Position numbers and translations under genes: made by a program
The notes under the pieces: model-generated
Database searches by the model: none
What the model was told of the DNA's origin: nothing
What the model saw: only the letters and a program-made list of their open reading frames with translations
From: Oscheius tipulae
Taxonomy: Eukaryota; Nematoda; Chromadorea; Rhabditida; Rhabditidae
NCBI GenBank assembly: GCA_037178975.1
Contig: JASJZH010000004.1
Location: 6,138,001 to 6,202,000, forward strand
Reading direction: 5' to 3'
Length of the DNA: 64,000 bases
Shown: in pieces, positions 32,696 to 45,089 of the stretch
Layout of the letters: each line of letters opens with the position of its first letter
How positions within the stretch are numbered: the stretch's first letter is position 1

Positions 32696-33257
32696 ATGAA
32701 GTATCTTCTTCTCGCTGCCTTGGTCTCTCTAGCTACTGGTTGTTCTCAATGGCCTAATGGAACAGATACTCGCATGAACTGGTGGCAGTGCAACAGTGGC
32801 CCAATTCAAGTCTACAATGCGACCCCGTTCGACAGCACTGGCAAATACGAGTATCCAGTACATCTAGGACAGCCTTTGATCATGCAGATGAATATTAATA
32901 ACCCACGAAACATCTATACCAAGCCAAACCTTCGTGACACCATCAACATCTGGGAATGGGACACGAAGAATTGCGGGTGGACTACCATACCTACTCTGGG
33001 ACTATTGTAGGTTCTTTCGAGGTCCAGTAATGCAGTTCCATTTAAGGAACAACCAGGACGCTTGTGCCAATGGAATCAGCTGTCCCGTCAATCTCGGAAA
33101 ACAATGGCTGAAAGTCGTCATCGATTTCACTCCCTACAAGGCTATCATCAATCTACTCCAGGACAACACTGCTTACCAAATCGAGTACAGTTTACTTGAT
33201 AAGGCTTCTGGTGACAAATTGTGTCTGATGTTTCAAGCACGAGCGTACATTCACTAA
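32696..33257 (+). CDS. Secreted ML-domain protein (tandem paralogue, fewer introns)
   Basis: Seen: ATG 32696 behind TTCTTCAGA. Signal peptide MKYLLLAALVSLATG. Then WPNGTDTRMNWWQCNSGPIQ, YEYPVHLGQPLIMQMNINN, INIWEWDTKNCGWTTIPTLG, CANGISCPVNLGKQWLKVVI, YQIEYSLLDKASGDKLCLM and ARAYIH. All Cys of the neighbour at 31080 are kept. Only one intron remains (near 33008-33049, before NNQDAC). Where the neighbour has introns after THTYT and after MCIMFQ, this gene reads straight through (NIYTKPNLRD; CLMFQARAYIH). Probably a secreted lipid carrier. Confidence 0.82.
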
Positions 33258-33482
33258 CTTTACTCCTACGTGTACATAATAAACTACTCAGAAAAATCTT
33301 TCTGAATGAACAGAATAGAGTGTCTTATCAGTTAATACAAGAAGAACGCAACATCTTTGATAGCACATGCTTGAGCTGGATAGGTGATAGCAAAGTAACA
33401 TAATAACAAAAGTTCTTTGACTCTCTGAGGCTGATTTCCAGTCCTCCGAAAAAAATATCTGCTTTCCAGAAAAAAGCATTTC

Positions 33483-33560
33483 CTGCCTCATGCTGGCATC
33501 GAACCAGCGATCTTTCGTTTACTATAATCTATTTCCAACAAAGAACGGCAGTGAGCTAAT
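33483..33560 (-). pseudogene. tRNA-like fragment with intact T-arm and 3' acceptor half
   Basis: Seen on the minus strand: TTAGCTCACTGCC resembles an A box. GATCGCTGGTTCGATGCCAG contains a perfect 5-bp T-arm (GCTGG-TTCGATG-CCAGC), followed by ATGAGGCA, the form of a 3' acceptor strand. The 5' side does not pair with it (TTCAAAT). The anticodon region is too long without an intron. A tRNA pseudogene or tRNA-derived repeat. Confidence 0.45.
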
Positions 33561-33719
33561 TATTTGAAGGTCACACCGTGTTATGCCCATGCAAAAGGCG
33601 TCGCCAATTTTTCACGCGCCATATTCCTATTTCGAGGGCGGGAATTCAAAATTAGTTCTCTAGCCGCTGTTTAGATTAATGTAGGGTATACGGTATTCTG
33701 AGCCAAACGCAAACGCTGT

Positions 33720-33802
33720 GCCTCCAGCGTTCAAAAATTCAGGTACCGCTCTTCGTTGAAAACAGACGCTAGACAGACGCTCTGCCACTGAGCCAATGAG
33801 GC
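33720..33802 (-). pseudogene. tRNA-like fragment with intact 5' acceptor half and D-arm
   Basis: Seen on the minus strand: GCCTCATTGGCTCAGTGGCA gives a 5' acceptor strand and a perfect D-arm (GCTC-AGTGGCA-GAGC, box A). The 3' half has decayed (GGTACCTGAATTTTTGAACG instead of a B box). Its 5' strand GCCTCAT is exactly complementary to the ATGAGGC of the fragment at 33483, which lies downstream on the same strand. Probably two decayed copies of one tRNA or tRNA-derived element. Confidence 0.45.
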
Positions 33803-34212
33803 AATAAACTCTGTTTTGTTCAAAGGAATTCTCCCAGCACATTGTAGGCAAGAGATAAGTGCGCGATAATAATTTTAGTAGTCGATGCCGCTCTTTGTTC
33901 GTTGTCACCCCAAGGGGACGAAGTTCGACTCCATTACAACAGTTAGCGAAAAAAATGACAGTGGAACTGTGGCAAAAAATGTCATGTATTCTTTTACAGC
34001 GATGCAGCAAGTTTTTCTATAGACACATCGTATTGGGCTTGCCCACTGCCGGCAGTTAAATCTGCAGAATACGACAAAGACATGTAAAACTTTCATGGCC
34101 TTTTCTATCTACAAGTATACCCGTCGAATTAATTACAACAATTGCATTCCTAATAGTCCACGAGGACATGGTCAACTTTCCGACCATGAATGGTCGTGTC
34201 TCAATATTTAAC

Positions 34213-35446
34213 CTAAACAATATGGGGAGAAGAAAACGTTCGTCTTAGGGCTGATGGAATGGGATCTGTTCCTCGAACTGAAGCCATTCTCTTGAATTCC
34301 TCATGAATAGTCGGTGTGACCTTTCTGCTGGGAACTTCTGACTCGCATGTTTTTTCGGAGGCAGTCTCCTCTTCGTCAATCTTCTGCACGTAGGCAAATT
34401 GGTCATGTCCGACCATGTGGATGACGTTCTCGAGCTCTTCGGCCACATGACTTACAGCTTCGGTGATCTTTTCGGGTAGGGTTGCCTTCTTTTTGTCCCC
34501 GTCGGCTTCTTCCACCAAAATTTGGGGCGAGATGTCTGAAAAAGCTGGTTGTTGTTGTGCTGCTTTTGTTCCACTAGCCCGAACATTCGTCATTGTGTAA
34601 CAGTTGCCCATTCGAAAATTCTAGGAAAACTCACAATAAGATGGGAATTCTTTTTCGGCGTCCTCGATCTGATCCCTCTTACAGCAGCATCGGAACAGTC
34701 TCACGATGGGAGCTCGTTGTCCGGGCTTGCGAGGCAGAACGACGAAGAGAAGGAGCTGAATGACAGCCAAGAACGATCCAATTCCATTGGGAGTCTGAAC
34801 ACCCGATGTTTAGAAACAGTTGATGGCCGATGACTTACAATAAGATAGAAGTCCCACTTGAGAAGTCCATACAAGAACCATTCGGTCGAAACCATGAAAT
34901 TGGCGATGCAGAGAGGTAGAGGAAGTGTGGAGGTGGCTCTTCTCCTGAGAACAACCTGAAGTCCAGCCAAAGGAGCAGCAAAGTCGGCAGCATTGAGAGT
35001 CATGCAGATGATTCCCAGGGGATGGAACACTTTGTGTCCGAAGACGTGGACCATTGTGAAAAGACTGGTGACCAGAGTGATGACTGCCAACACCTTGAGA
35101 GTAATCCAGAGCTTCTGCTTAGTCATAACCCAGTAGAATACGGTGTAGGTACTGTATAGGACTACTTGACAGCTGGTCACCACAATGACCGTGTTGTCGC
35201 CTTTCAGATGTCCGTAGGCCATCCAGCAACTTCCTCCCACGATTCCCATCAGAAAGGGGGCACCGGAGATCTCGTCGGTGTCTTTCCTCTTCCATATTTG
35301 ACGGCAGATGGGACTGAAAGAGACTGTAAACAAACGATTATAGGTTCAACTCACATTCCGCAGAAGAAGAGTCCCACAGTTGTGAAAAAGGCAATAATAG
35401 AGAGGAGATTAAGAAAGGTGAATCCTTCGGTGAAGATCTCAAACAT
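34213..35446 (-). CDS. SWEET sugar transporter (MtN3/saliva family)
   Basis: Role (known): seven-helix uniporters moving sugars across membranes, built from two three-helix MtN3 units. Seen: ATG 35446 (MFEIFTEGFTFLNLLSIIAF). The first unit has PICRQIWKRKDTDEISGAPF, with the conserved Pro and the xxSxxPF motif, then MGIVGGSCWMAYGHLKGDN. The second has LGIICMTLNAADFAAPLAGL, LPLPLCIANFMVSTEWFLYG and PNGIGSFLAVIQLLLFVVL (conserved PNxxG). An unusually long hydrophilic tail of about 150 residues follows (PSRKVTPTIHEEFKRMASVR), ending at TAG 34213-34215. Introns are short. The tail may serve trafficking or regulation. Confidence 0.88.
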
Positions 35447-36971
35447 CGCTGCTGATGATGAATAGCTGGTTGGCGAGTAGGATGTGGGACCGGGTGTCAA
35501 CCAGTAGGGGGCGAAGACAGGAAGACCTGCTTTACTGTCAGTTAGGGTAAGGGAGAGACTTAAGTAGTCCTGGCTAGCTATCGAGTGGGCGGGAAGACAC
35601 CTTTTGGACTGTAACGAAGGAAGTTCACGTGTCTGTTAGGGCGACTGTTTTGCGTCATCGACTACTAGTAGACACACCGTCTTCCCCTTTCGAGAACACA
35701 TGTTCAAGACCGGAACAATGTCAAAGTTCAGGCAGTTTGAACAAGATGAAATCTTTTCGAAATACCAGTAAGGACAAGTGTTCCTAGTCTAAAGTACAGT
35801 TGTCTAGAGAGGAAGTTCACTTTCTGGATCAATGGACTATTTGGAAAAGTACAGTGAAATAAACAACAAACCAAACAGAAGTTACCGATTTCGCTTCAAT
35901 CATGAGCGTCAAGCAGTAATTTCCTTCACATTTTCGAATCTAGAGGTTTTTGTACGTTTTCCGACTAGCCGATAACTGCAGTTCCACTCCACTAGTAATA
36001 CGGTCAAGATGTTTTTGACTAGCTACTCTTCACGGGGGCGACCAATGATGTTATTATTGATGTAAATTGTATCGCTGTTCTATCAGAAATCTTCAGCAAA
36101 CAAACTTGATCTTCCAAACTGATCAGAGATGTTTTCCTCAAATAACTCGAAGGGAGCCGTTGCTGACTGGATAGATCGTGAGCCTTCCGCCGCATGACGA
36201 ATTCGGCCTCTCAGTTGGGCTAAAAGTGCCCTGCTTGGTTCTCAATTCGGCGATCTTCGCTAAACAGAGATTCACGTGCGCGACAAAGGGATGCAGTGTA
36301 AGGGTAACGCACCTGAAACCAAGTGCAAATCACAAAAAGCAGAGTTACACAAAAGTCCCTAAATGAAATACGGTCCAAACCTTGTCTTCGAACATGGTCC
36401 AAATATACTTGAAATTTTGTCTGGATGTTTAGCAGGAGAACTGTTATTCAGAACTACTGTTAAGTTGATCCAATGAGTCACGCGATTGTCCGAGTGACGG
36501 CTACTTCCGTCGACTCCGAGTACATCAATGTTGACATAAAGAGTGCTGTGCTATTATGTCCCAGATCTCTGAAACAATGTGGAAAATAGTGTCGGAAATC
36601 GCCAAGTGTCTCTTCGATACTGATCGTTTCATGAAATTGATAGCTGTATATAGCTCCCTTGTTTTGCTGGCTACTGGAGGAACTACTAATCTCCAAGAGC
36701 TATGAACCGAATGTCCAAAGGTCACATTCCCTCCCATCCAACCTTGAATGACTTAAGAAACACAAGCGTTCCTAGTTGCCAGGCTACGAGTCAACATTAT
36801 GATGCCGTATTTAATTGCAAAAGGACACAAAAGATCAAAAAGTTGGAAAAGGGGGACAAACAGGACGGATCCACTACTGACTCACTCACTGTCTATCTAT
36901 TTTCCTCGTCGATTTTTGGCCTAGCTCTATTTATATACAGGAGTTCTTACTCATCCTCACTTTGTCAAACC
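35447..36971. other. Intergenic region, 1.5 kb, between divergent transporters
   Basis: Separates the SWEET (-) and MFSD8-like (+) starts, so it should hold both promoters. No gene is supported: open frames at 36178-36737 lack splice structure and similarity. The frame from 36702 is in phase with the MFSD8-like first exon and could extend its N-terminus. GATAA-type motifs occur (for example CTATCGAGTGG and TTATCA near 35580 and 36600) but are too common to interpret. Confidence 0.4.
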
Positions 36972-38852
36972 ATGTTGAAGGACGATGCGGGCTTGTACAA
37001 TTCTCAGAATGAGTTGATTGAACTGAATGCTGTAAGCTGCACCAAGTGTGAGTTCTTTTTGTTTTAATGATACAGAAACCTTTTCAGTACAAACAGAGAC
37101 CAGATGGAGAGCGATTTTTATGACAGGCGTCATATTCTTTCTATGTGGAATAGAGAACGCTCTGACTGGTTTGTCCGAATGGCCCTATCTACATACTGTC
37201 AGTCTCTTTTTTGCGGGGTTCAACAGAATAATACAGATAGATAAAGAGGCAACCTTCTCCTTTTTCGGAACAGCGACATCCGTCGCAAACTGGGGTCAAG
37301 TTGTCTTCAATCTACTGTTCTCCTTTTGGAACTATAAATACCAAACTGTCAGGTATTTTTCTCGATGATGGGAACATCAGTATTCAGATGGCCTCTGATC
37401 TTTGGAAGAGCTCTGGCTACTGTCGGGTCAATTCTGTACATCTGCATCGAGTTGTTCCCAGAGAATCGGCGTTACATTATGCTCTTTTGTTACATAATCT
37501 TCGCTATTTCTGCTAGTGCGTTTTGTCACGGAACACGTAATAATGATTCACAGGTAGTACGGTAGTCCTACGAACGTACATTGTTTTGAACAGTTCGGAA
37601 CAGGATCGCTCGAGGGCTTGGTCTGTCATCACACTAGCCAATGTGATTTCAATTGTCGTGGGACCATGTGAGAGTTATAGTTGAGTATGAGAACAAAAAT
37701 TCAGTGATCCAGCTTGCCTTCTCTCGAATCGAGTATCCCGGAAAAACATTAGTCAAAGGCATCTACTTCAATCTATTCTCTGCTCCCATTTGGGTCGCCA
37801 CAGCTATGAACCTGGTCACCATCGTGCTCATTTTCTTTGCCCTTCCAGAAATGGCTAAACGTCCGAACAGTCGTTAGTCGAGAAGGATACAATACAATAA
37901 GAACCAAATTTAAGAAAAGACGAACTTCTCATTCAAATGGATCAAAGAAAGGTGGCAGAAGGTCAAAAGACTCAATGTCTCTTGGATTCTCGTCGGTCTG
38001 GTGTTCTTCGAAAGAATTATGATAGCGATGTCGTTGGGCACAATTCAATAGTTGGTGATGTGACGATTCATTATCAATCAGCTTTTAGTGTCATCTCCCC
38101 CATGATGATCAGCGTCTGGGCTCTGACAAACTCCGAAGTGATCACGTGGCTTTCCGCTGCAATGATAATTGTTGGCATATTTGCCATCATCACATCCGCC
38201 ATTTTCATGGCAACGCCGTTGACCAGAAAGTTAGTATTCTGGAATTCTAACCATATTTTGGCTCAGGATTTCCTCAAGAAGTCTGCTTCTCATTGCCTTT
38301 GTCACTGGAGTCATTATGTACATTCTCTCATTTCCTTACCCCTTTATCAGTCAACCGATCCCTGCTTATAATGGTGAGTTTTACTCATTGTCGTCGTTGA
38401 CCCCTCACGTATTTTATTTGTTCAGTGACGACGGTAACTGGCTGCAGCTCCGAAGAGTACACATGGTGTTCTACCAGGGCAGCAAACATTTGGGTCTTCA
38501 TGTCAGTTGTATTACTGGCTATGGGCATTGCTCTCCCAACAACCAATATTTCTCTGGATTCGATCTACTCGAAGGTCGTGGGAGAAGCAAATCAGGCATT
38601 GTACAGGAAAATAGAGAAACGAGTTCATTTCAGAGTATCATGCAAGGACTTGTGACCATGTTTGATGCAATTGTTAATGTAGCTGGACCTTTCTATGCAG
38701 CGTATACCTTTCCTTCTTTCAGACACAGAAAAGGTTTCAGTGAAGTGTTCACAAAAGCGGGTCCCACTATCTTTTGGATAGTCAATGGCTCCCTAACAAT
38801 TATCGGATTACTTGTTTGGTTGGTCGCGTTCAAATGGATGGCAAAATACTGA
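36972..38852 (+). CDS. MFS transporter of the MFSD8/CLN7 type
   Basis: Role (known): MFSD8/CLN7 is a lysosomal major-facilitator membrane protein. Seen: RWRAIFMTGVIFFLCGIENA (TM1), SEWPYLHTIDKEATFSFFG, the loop and TM2 typical of MFSD8 (WPYL..ID..A..SFxG), SVANWGQVVFNLLFSFW and WPLIFGRALATVGSILYICI. The second half has SAFSVISPMMISVWALTNSE, IVGIFAIITSAIFMATPLTR, TRAANIWVFMSVVLLAMGIA and a final helix WIVNGSLTIIGLLVWLVAFK, stop at 38850-38852. About ten short introns, including 40-nt ones. The start is uncertain: MLKDDAGLYNSQNELIELN (36972) is preferred; an in-frame ATG at 36702 would add 90 residues. A GSKKGGRRSK-type basic loop lies mid-protein. Confidence 0.75.
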
Positions 38853-38874
38853 CTTCTTTTTTGATAAAGTTTAC

Positions 38875-39428
38875 TCACATATTGCCGTAACAATCCGCGT
38901 TAAGCAACCAATAAATATCGGTGTAAGCCAGTTTATAGAAACTCTGGAGATCGTATGATATCCCCGCCGTCTCAATTACCGTGTGAGGGACAGTGATGTT
39001 GTAGTGGTCAACTCCTGAAAATTTTTGCTAAGGACATCGTAAAACATACTGCACTGATTGTTAGAAATACTTTCCGGCAGGCCACTGAATGGAGCCGGTG
39101 GTACCTTCACTTTGTTTTTATCTCTCATAACGGAAATAGCATTGTCCGCGTAAATCTGAAGAAACTCTTCGTTTCAAAACAGAGATACTCACCTCAAACT
39201 CTCTGAGCTTCTTGTCCCAGATTCCACTGGATTCCTCGATGTCATCAAAACAATCGTACATGCTCATGTATGCTCCGAAGATGGTCACAAGACACATCCA
39301 ATTGATCACGACCAAAACGTGACATTCTATTGAGTGCTAGAGGAGATTTTGGTGGAAATGAAGAATACTGACCATTATTGAGCAAACAAGGATAGTTGGA
39401 CTTTTTTTGCTGTGAAGTCTGGATGTGA
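38875..39428 (-). CDS. Collagen-N-domain protein without a collagen helix (5' exon not located)
   Basis: Seen: on the minus strand a membrane segment (CHVLVVINWMCLVTIFGAYM) leads into SMYDCFDDIEESSGIWDKKL and REFEIYADNAISVMRDK. Known: this is the N-terminal domain of nematode cuticle collagens (hydrophobic anchor, DIxx, F..YAD.AW..M). Instead of Cys-flanked Gly-X-Y repeats, the protein continues VKVPPAPFSGLPESISNNQC, VDHYNITVPHTVIETAG and SFYKLAYTDIYWLLNADCYG, ending NM at TGA 38875-38877. Introns of about 35-37 nt keep phase. The upstream exon carrying the ATG was not identified. It faces the true collagen gene at 40052 across 620 bp, which suggests shared ancestry. Confidence 0.6.
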
Positions 39429-40051
39429 CTAAACATTTTCTATCAGCAGGTTTAATCGGTAGAAAAATAACGGTGTGGTAATGATAGCTGGTTGTTGCGT
39501 TGCATTGTTTTTGTCAATTTGGCGAAATGTGGTGAAGGTCACGTCAGTGTTAGCCAAAATGTTCTGTTTGAAAAGCAATAAATAATAATTGAAAATTGTT
39601 GAAAGGTAAAGAATAACAACTTCAAAAACTTTTCGCTTGTGACACTTTCAATTGAAGTTATTAGGAACGGCTTCAATTAAGAGTGTAACCAGCGAAAAGA
39701 TTTAGATTTGTTGAAGTTGTCAAGTTCCCTAGTGTTTTCTGTGTTACCAAGCAAGTAATAAACTGATATGTGGTCAGGACTGTAGACACAAAAAGAAGCG
39801 CGGATTGTATGCGATGCCCTTTGAATAACCGAACACAGCAGTTCCAGTCTCCAAATTACCTTATTCTTTCTCCCCTGTCTTCCTCGCCCAAACAAACATG
39901 TCACTGTAATGGAGGTACTAAATGCGGAGGATAAGAGCGTAACTCGTTACTCCCACTGTGACTACATCCTCCATAACCAGTTGCTAAAAGGCTCTACCCG
40001 CCTATAAAGGTCCCGTTTTTGAAAGAACGACCACTTCTTTCCCTACCTCTT
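39429..40051. promoter_or_regulatory. Intergenic region between collagen-N protein and collagen
   Basis: Probably holds the missing first exon of the minus-strand gene and the collagen promoter. CCTATAAAGG near 40003-40012 is a candidate TATA box 40-50 bp before the collagen ATG. Open frame 39677-39904 (-) is not recognisable. Confidence 0.4.
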
Positions 40052-41310
<1,259 letters not shown>

Positions 41311-41320
41311 AATGAATTTG

Positions 41321-42939
41321 TCACCTCCATAATTTATTGTATGTATCGAAATACATTACCCGTTCGTGTCGCTTCGAAACGTGGAGTTGGGTGGCAATTG
41401 TTTGTCGCGTCTTTCTCTCGTACTTTGTCACAATGACCCATATCAATGTCGGGCAGAGGAGCGTGTAATAGGGAATGATCTGAACGATTGTTTGACTGTT
41501 GAATTATCTACCAACTTACGTAGGCGAAGCCATGTGCAGTCAGGATTTGATTAGGAGTCAACCTCGTGGAAAGATAACCGAAGATGAGGACACATAGTAA
41601 GGCAAAAAGTACGAGCATGAAAAAGGTTAGAAGGAAGAGTGGACCAAGCAGCTTGAGCACAAGAATGTTTTCTTTTAGTTGAAACCGCTGAGTCAAGGTG
41701 TAGACGGTACTGAAAACAATAGCTAAACAATTTAAAGCAAGTGTCTCGCTACGAAACACTTTGACGCGAATTTATCGTATTTCGCGCGGCAATTCAAACC
41801 ATTTTTATTCCAAAGCTTCAGGAAATGAATTTCTGCCGTTTCCTGCGTTTGTAGCTCTTATTTTGTTAAAATAATACTCTGTACACATGTGGACAGATTA
41901 AATACAAGAAAAAATAGAGAAAGAAATAAAATTGGGCTGTAAAAATGCTAGTAAAGCTCTATAATATCAAAATTTAGCTATTTCTGACCATTTTTCTTCT
42001 CTTTTTGGTTCGGTCTAACTTATTTTATCACGCTCATTGTGATAAGCAGTATACGAGAGCTGAGTGCCTACAGCAAAACGTTAAAGTCACGTGTTTACCA
42101 ACTTTTTCGGCGTTCCTACCAAATTTTTTGGACTGTGCGCTCCAACTTTGGGCGCAATAGCGAGACACTCGCTTTGAACAAAGTGGACTTACTTGCTGAG
42201 AGCATTCTTGCTAATATAGCGAAGACTGACATAGGTAGCAAAAAAGATGCTCTCCAGACACGCCAATGTTGCACAGCCCCACATCATCGAAAAGTAAGTG
42301 GCATTGGTGACAGCTATACAGACTGCCGTGTATTCTTCGCTAGGGTAGTTGCGGAATCTCGCTGCTGTTAACAAGGAAACAATTACGATCTAAACAAACT
42401 TTTGAGAGTCATCAGTAAAACTTACTCCAGCGATGACCATAGAAATGCTCAATTTGGAGCCACAGGCCTCGTATCGGTCCTGTTGTCGAGCAGCAATGAA
42501 CCGTTCGGCAATCATACATCCGTGAAGATAGACAAACAGTGAAATGCAGACTAGAGAAGGAAACCGGAAAAGAAGACACATAGTCTGTGGAATCATTAGA
42601 TCACAGCTGCTTTCGGCCGATATCAAACGAACCAGATGGTAGCCCTGTAAACAGTTGTCTACGAACAATATTCGTGCTACCTGAGTGACAATGTTGGACA
42701 ATGAATGACCAATATTAGCGATCAAATTAGTCATTACTAGCACCTAAATTGTTTTGTGGCGTATTAGAGAATAATGAGCAACAGACCTTGAAGTTTGAAT
42801 GGAAGAATACATATCGTTTGGACATGACTAAGAGATATGGATTGGCTACAATTGAAAGACTGGATAGAGTAATTTGAAGAGCCATTGCAATGTGGAGACC
42901 GATGTTTTGACGGAACCGCTCACCCTCGAGACAGTTCAT
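41321..42939 (-). CDS. Srab-type serpentine chemoreceptor
   Basis: Seen: ATG 42939 (MNCLEGERFRQNIGLHIAMA). Segments: QITLSSLSIVANPYLLVMSK (TM1), FFHSNFK then VLVMTNLIANIGHSLSNIV (TM2), PQTMCLLFRFPSLVCISLFV with ERFIA (TM3), ISMVIAGIVIVSLL (TM4), TYFSMMWGCATLACLESIFF (TM5), VLKLLGPLFLLTFFMLVLFA (TM6) and IIPYYTLLCPTLIWVIVTKY (TM7). Known: FHxNFKxL after TM1, C..R.P before TM3 and ERFIA after it fit class AB/A receptors. The TM5-TM6 intron (about 41715-42194) is ~480 nt, far longer than others here, because it holds a MITE. Stop TGA 41321-41323. Confidence 0.72.
41734..42175. mobile_element. MITE-like element inside a receptor intron
   Basis: Seen: AAAGCAAGTGTCTCGCT (41734-41750) and AGCGAGACACTCGCTTT (42159-42175) are inverted repeats with one mismatch in 17, enclosing 442 bp of AT-rich non-coding DNA. 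No transposase frame. It lies wholly in the TM5-TM6 intron of the Srab-type gene. No clear target duplication was found. A non-autonomous DNA transposon is the best reading. Confidence 0.65.
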
Positions 42940-44137
42940 TCTATAAAGAAGACTTTGCACGGATCTTGTGGGGAAAAGATATTTCGAGAGAGAGAGAGAG
43001 TGTGTGACTTTCACATGTTCGGAATATGTGAAGACAGTACGAAGGGAACACATTGGTTGCTAATTGCCGTTTACAACAAGTTTATCAGTCGAAACACATG
43101 GTTGGAAAATAAACCGAGTTGGCGGAATGACCAATTAGATGTGTTTGTTCTTTATAATAAGACAGGAGGCGTCTCTAGCTGACCAATTTCTTTCTAGTAG
43201 CTGTGGAAGAACCCTTCAATGTATTGCTTTTGGTACATATAGTTTTTAATCTATTGAGACGAACCTATTGAAGCGTTGAGAAATAAATAAGTAAGAAAGC
43301 GTTTTCTAAAAGGGGAAAGCGACTAAATATTGGTGGTTATCACGTTCGCAGAGAATATGAACAAAATGTGACAAAAAGACTTGACACGATACCAGCTAGC
43401 GTATCAAATTTCATCCAGATCAGCAATATCAAGTAGCCATGGCAGTAAAAATAAGATGTGATCTTTTACGTTGCCTTCGACTCGTGCATTTTTAGAAGTA
43501 TCGAGAACGAGACCTTTTTACACGACTAACTCTGTACGGTTAGCCATGAAAAGACGGCTTGTTTATGTGCAGTCGAGCTAAAACTTCCTCTTGATACAAA
43601 AAGTCCCAAGGGTGCTGAATCGGTCTAATTGCTCTACCTACGAATAAAAAAAACTAATCGTTGTGCCGGTTACTGTGACGTCTAGCCAGATTTATAGAGT
43701 GTGTAGTAGAGTCTGAAAAGATGTGAATGACTCAGTCAAATGTTTGTTATCTGTAATTAGCTGTGACACTTTTTGCAGAAGACCAACGGACACACCGAGT
43801 TAGTTACTAGAGATCGCTTATAGTTCGAGCTGAATTGTCAGAGACGACGTTCAGGTAGCAATTAACTGCTTATTAAATTAATTGTTTTTGCTCACAGTGG
43901 CTCGCGTGAAAACAAGAAACGTGGTTACTTTTATCGAGAGCAGAATACAGGTGGATCGTGGTACTTTACCAGTTGGCAAGGTAAAACTTCTTTTTCACAG
44001 CTGCAAAAGAACATAAGTGGACTCCACAGTTGTATGTGTTGCATTGCAAAGATGAGTAGGTTGACTGAAGTGAGAAGAGATAGTTGACCGAGAAGCTTCA
44101 AAATTAGAATCTCCCTTATCTGGAAGCATCGAGATAG
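42940..44137. other. Gene-free stretch, 1.2 kb
   Basis: Upstream of the Srab-type gene. A short GAGA microsatellite is at about 42986-42999. No coding frame with splice structure was found, and no RNA gene was seen. Confidence 0.4.
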
Positions 44138-44420
44138 TTAGAAGACAGTACTGGAAGGAGAGTTTCTTGATAAGTTGGTTTCTCTCGGCTTCCTCATTTT
44201 ACTCCGAAGGACACAAAAAGTCACCAAATGGATTGTTTCCAAAAAAATTAAAGTTATGAGCCCAGTTCTCATGGGTCCGAAAGTGCTTTCCGTAAATATC
44301 GAGCAGAAAGCCATTCCTGTGCCACATAGAACAATCTTAACCTTCACTATTATAAAATCCCGACACCTCTCCGCCGTCCCAAGCAGCTGTGCTTCTTCCA
44401 AAATATTGGATCATGCATTA
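44138..44420 (-). pseudogene. Fragment of a membrane protein, possibly receptor C-terminus
   Basis: Seen: minus-strand frame with two hydrophobic helices (IVLCGTGMAFCSIF; RTGLITLIFLETIHLVTFCV) and a basic end (LRSKMRKPRETNLSRN), stop at 44138. The two-helix pattern is weakly like the end of the gene at 46395. Upstream sequence gives no in-phase exon. Probably a decayed remnant. Confidence 0.25.
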
Positions 44421-44883
44421 TTGCCTTAGAACAATAGCTGTTTAGTATTCGAGGCTGCTTGAAATTTGACGTCCATAACGTTTTGGTAACATACAACGTT
44501 TGGCTTGTTTGTGGTCTCATACAGGCAGACAGCGTTCGCAAGAATACTATTGCATTTTCGATAGTGAAGAGAATGTTCCGTTTTGGTTTGGCAATCTCTT
44601 TCACAACTCGTCATTTTATTCCTACTACTGGTGGAGCTTCTTATTGTTGTCTTCAAATTTGTCCGTCTTTGTTGCCCTATTTCCTATTCTGTGTCGTCCC
44701 CGACTACGCCATTTTCAGTGTCTCTCTACTGGGCACCTCTCAATCTCTGTCATTCTCATGTTGTCTTCTTTTATCCAAGTCCCTATGTTTTCCTGAACTG
44801 CTAAACTACACCCATCGTTTCTCATTAACCGTTCTCTCCTTGCCGCAGAAGCATGTTCAGATCTTCTCCCCTTCCATGCTGCC

Positions 44884-44932
44884 TGTCTCTCTGTCTCTCT
44901 CTATCTCTTTCTGTGTCTCTGTCTCTATGTCT
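44884..44932. repeat. TCTC-rich microsatellite
   Basis: An imperfect (TCTC/TCTG)n run of about 50 bp. It lies next to the inverted second copy of the dispersed repeat and continues as CTGTCTGTCTG at its edge. Confidence 0.7.
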
Positions 44933-45089
44933 TTTACGGCTGAAAACAAAGAAAACAAGGCGCTAAAACTTTGAAGCTCTGTAACTTTGTTCGGAATAGG
45001 GGTGCTCTAAATACTATTGAAGGCACATTATCACCTCCTCAAGGAAGTGTGACGATACTATCAATAATCATCATCTAGTTTAAAATGTC

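Noticed and set aside
33660-34010. 116-codon minus-strand open frame
   Set aside because: It crosses the tRNA-like fragments and has no splice structure or similarity.
44459-44974. 171-codon + strand open frame ending in a Ser/Leu-rich run
   Set aside because: Its second half is translation of the TCTC microsatellite and its first half has no recognisable protein.
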